Shown here piece by piece: positions 62,450 to 64,000 of a stretch of DNA of 64,000 nt (position 1 is its first letter; each line of letters begins with the position of its first letter). Under the pieces are notes generated by a model, which saw only the letters and a list, made by a program, of their open reading frames with translations, searched no databases and was not told the origin of the DNA. The stretch lies in NCBI GenBank assembly GCA_946886075.1, contig CAMPHR010000009.1:34863-98862 (forward strand). The letters are read 5' to 3'. The position numbers and the translations under genes are program-made. This DNA is from an uncultured Novosphingobium sp. (GTDB taxonomy: Bacteria; Pseudomonadota; Alphaproteobacteria; Sphingomonadales; Sphingomonadaceae).

Positions 62450-63096
62450 CACTTCCGCCCTTTGATGCCATTTTGCTCGATGCGCAAGCTCGCCCTGCCA
62501 TTCAGCGTGACAGTCCGCGCGCCCAGGTCCGCGTCCAGATGGTCGCCGCTGAACGTGCCGATCGGTATCCGCCCGTCCACGCGGCCCGCGCTGCGCATGC
62601 GCCGGGTCTTGAGGTCGATGCCCACGTCCCGCGTCGTCAGCCTGTATCCGCCCGCCGCTTCGAACTGCACCGGCCCGTCCACCGCGACGCGCTCCTTCTC
62701 CATGTCATAGCGCCCCTTGCGCGCATTCAGCACGGCAGGCCCCTCGGACAGCAGCACCCGCGCCGACATGTCGTTCAGGTCCACGATCGGCTCGCGCGAG
62801 CTTTTCTGCACCGCGCTCCCCGCCCGCAGGGAAAAGGGCTGGCCCTTGCTGTCCTCGCCCCGGTACAGCGCCTCGCTCACCCGCATGCGCTCCTTCGCCA
62901 CCTCGACCTTGTTCTTGTCGAGCACGAAGCTCACCTTGTCGCCGCCGGTAAAGGGCGCCATCACCAGCAACGCCGCCAGCACGCCGACAAACACCGGCAG
63001 CCAGTTTTTCAGCCGCGCGACCAGCCTGTCATGGCGGCCGCCCGGCCGCGCCCAATCGCGCCTGGCATGACGTTGCTGATCGGCCTGTATGGACAT
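62449..63096 (-). CDS. lptC: LptC-like inner-membrane protein
   Basis: The 215-residue protein has one transmembrane helix (WLPVFVGVLAALLVMAPF, about residues 33-50) and an LptC periplasmic domain. It reads LDKNKVEVAKERMRVSEALY, PFSLRAGSAVQKSSREPIVD and YRLTTRDVGIDLKTRRMRSA. LptC docks with LptA. The gene is between rnd and lptA in an operon. Confidence 0.87.
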   Translation of the reverse strand: MSIQADQQRHARRDWARPGGRHDRLVARLKNWLPVFVGVLAALLVMAPFTGGDKVSFVLDKNKVEVAKERMRVSEALYRGEDSKGQPFSLRAGSAVQKSSREPIVDLNDMSARVLLSEGPAVLNARKGRYDMEKERVAVDGPVQFEAAGGYRLTTRDVGIDLKTRRMRSAGRVDGRIPIGTFSGDHLDADLGARTVTLNGRASLRIEQNGIKGRK

Positions 63097-63115
63097 GAAA
63101 GCGCTTTTTAATCCC

Positions 63116-63733
63116 TCACATATGCGCGAAGATGTCGATCTCCGGCCATCCCGCCAGGTCGAGCTCCGCCCGGTGAGGGAGGAAATCGAAACAGGCCTGC
63201 GCCAGTTCCATCCGCCCCTCGCGGATCAGCCGCTTGTCCAGTTCCGCCTTCAGCGCATGCAGATACCGCACGTCGGACGCCGCATAATCCTTCTGCGCGT
63301 CGGACAGGGTAGGGGCGCCCCAGTCGCTCGACTGCTGCTGCTTGCTGATTTCCTGCCCCAGCATTTCGCGTACCAGCTCCTTCAAGCCATGGCGGTCCGT
63401 ATAGGTGCGGATCAGGCGAGACGCGATCTTGGTGCAGTAGACCGGCGCTGCCACCACGCCCAGATAATGGCGGATCGCCGCAATGTCGAAACGCCCGAAA
63501 TGATAGAGCTTCAATCGCGACGGGTCCGCCAGCACGGCGCGCAGGTTCGGCGCGGCATAATCGCTGCCGGGTTTGAAGCGCACCAGATGCTCGTCGCCCT
63601 GTCCATCGCTGATCTGCACGACGCACAGGCGATCGCGCGGCGTGATGAGGCCCATGGTTTCGGTATCGACGGCGACAGGGCCGGGGGCGAGGACGTCTGC
63701 GGGCAGGTCCTCTTCATGAAAATGAACGGTCAT
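63116..63733 (-). CDS. rnd: Ribonuclease D-like 3'-5' exonuclease
   Basis: The 205-residue protein contains only the DEDDy exonuclease domain. It shows VAVDTETMGLITPRDRLCVV (ExoI, Asp and Glu), LKLYHFGRFDIAAIRHYLGV (ExoII, Asp) and YAASDVRYLHALKAELDKRL (ExoIII, Tyr and Asp). It lacks the HRDC domains of full-length RNase D, as is common in alphaproteobacteria. It probably matures tRNA. It is first in an operon with lptC (19-base gap). Confidence 0.9.
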   Translation of the reverse strand: MTVHFHEEDLPADVLAPGPVAVDTETMGLITPRDRLCVVQISDGQGDEHLVRFKPGSDYAAPNLRAVLADPSRLKLYHFGRFDIAAIRHYLGVVAAPVYCTKIASRLIRTYTDRHGLKELVREMLGQEISKQQQSSDWGAPTLSDAQKDYAASDVRYLHALKAELDKRLIREGRMELAQACFDFLPHRAELDLAGWPEIDIFAHM

Positions 63734-63973
63734 CCGACCCCTCTATGGCGAAAGCGGCGGCAACTCAATCGGCCCATTCAGGCTGCTTCATGAAAAGCGT
63801 CATTACGGGTCAATCCCGAATTGTGGCGGCAATCGGGCTAAAATCATTCGCGCATGGCTGAAAAGTTGATATAGTGATTCTCAAACCCGCATATCTGCGG
63901 TGGATTCTTCATGCCATTCGCCCGGCATGTTCATCCGGTATAGTCTGGGCGAAGCGAAAGTGACCAACAGGGC
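63734..63973. other. Intergenic promoter region at the right edge
   Basis: Lower-GC segment (63840-63890) that probably holds promoters for rnd and for the gene starting at 63974. No hairpin of note. Confidence 0.4.
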
Positions 63974-64000
63974 ATGAGTTTTGATAGAGGTCGCCGCGGC
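63974..64000 (+). CDS. Start of a gene, possibly a cold-shock-type protein
   Basis: An ATG at 63974 after CAGGGC opens a frame reading MSFDRGRRG before the window ends. Cold-shock domain proteins of sphingomonads often begin with such a DRGRRG stretch, but nine residues cannot prove it. Confidence 0.35.

Overview
The window looks like chromosome from a GC-rich alphaproteobacterium, most likely a sphingomonad (Sphingobium, Sphingomonas or Novosphingobium type). The main reasons are two LexA boxes of the alphaproteobacterial direct-repeat form GTTC-N7-GTTC, an imuA-imuB-dnaE2 mutagenesis cassette, a FecI/FecR-linked TonB receptor beside a second TonB receptor, and mobile DNA of the ArdC / DUF2958 / ParB / DUF736 / TraF / DUF3363-relaxase type that is common in this group. 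Genus is an inference.

Layout. 1-7.0 kb is an SOS region: dnaE2 (cut by the window edge), imuB and imuA behind one LexA box, then an intact SRAP (HMCES/YedK) gene with a DUF1810 gene, transcribed divergently from a second SRAP-fold gene that has lost its catalytic residues; a second LexA box lies between the two. 7.2-8.5 kb holds small hypothetical genes and an S24-type repressor with an apparent frameshift. 8.7-16.1 kb is an iron/siderophore-type uptake block (STN-containing TonB receptor, ECF sigma factor, FecR-like anti-sigma, second TonB receptor). 16.3-20.6 kb carries small accessory genes: a membrane-anchored LuxR-type regulator, a RadC-type JAB protein, a LexA-like S24 repressor, an outer-membrane barrel protein and a secreted-type nuclease.

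20.6-30.2 kb is a conjugative or mobilisable module (ArdC antirestriction, DUF2958, ParB-like, DUF736, excisionase-like HTH, TraF peptidase, VirB1-like transglycosylase, relaxase) with hairpin-rich intergenic DNA, but no coupling protein or type IV secretion genes follow. 30.4-41.3 kb is a surface-glycan cluster. A CDP-glucose route (rfbF, rfbG), a split transketolase, an SDR reductase, a DPM/GtrB-like transferase, a GtrA flippase, two multispanning GT39-like proteins and two methyltransferases fit the making, lipid-linking, flipping and transfer of an unusual, possibly branched, sugar. 41.6-47.8 kb is an integration hotspot: a decayed integrase, an AbrB-Doc toxin-antitoxin pair, an integrase next to tRNA-Val(GAC), then a small P4-like element (RepA initiator, AlpA-like HTH, P4-type integrase) next to tRNA-Ser(GGA).

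48.0-64.0 kb looks like core chromosome: alanine dehydrogenase, a phospholipase D/cardiolipin synthase, rpoZ, a small exonuclease, a spermidine-synthase-like methyltransferase, ung, a class A beta-lactamase-like hydrolase, DUF962, two FemAB/BioF2-type acyltransferases around a cupin, UDP-glucuronate epimerase, kdsD-kdsB with a phosphatase, and rnd-lptC-lptA. Two near-identical-layout 83-bp palindromic repeats lie in the intergenic regions near 51 and 52.7 kb. No rRNA genes, CRISPR arrays or intact insertion sequences were seen.
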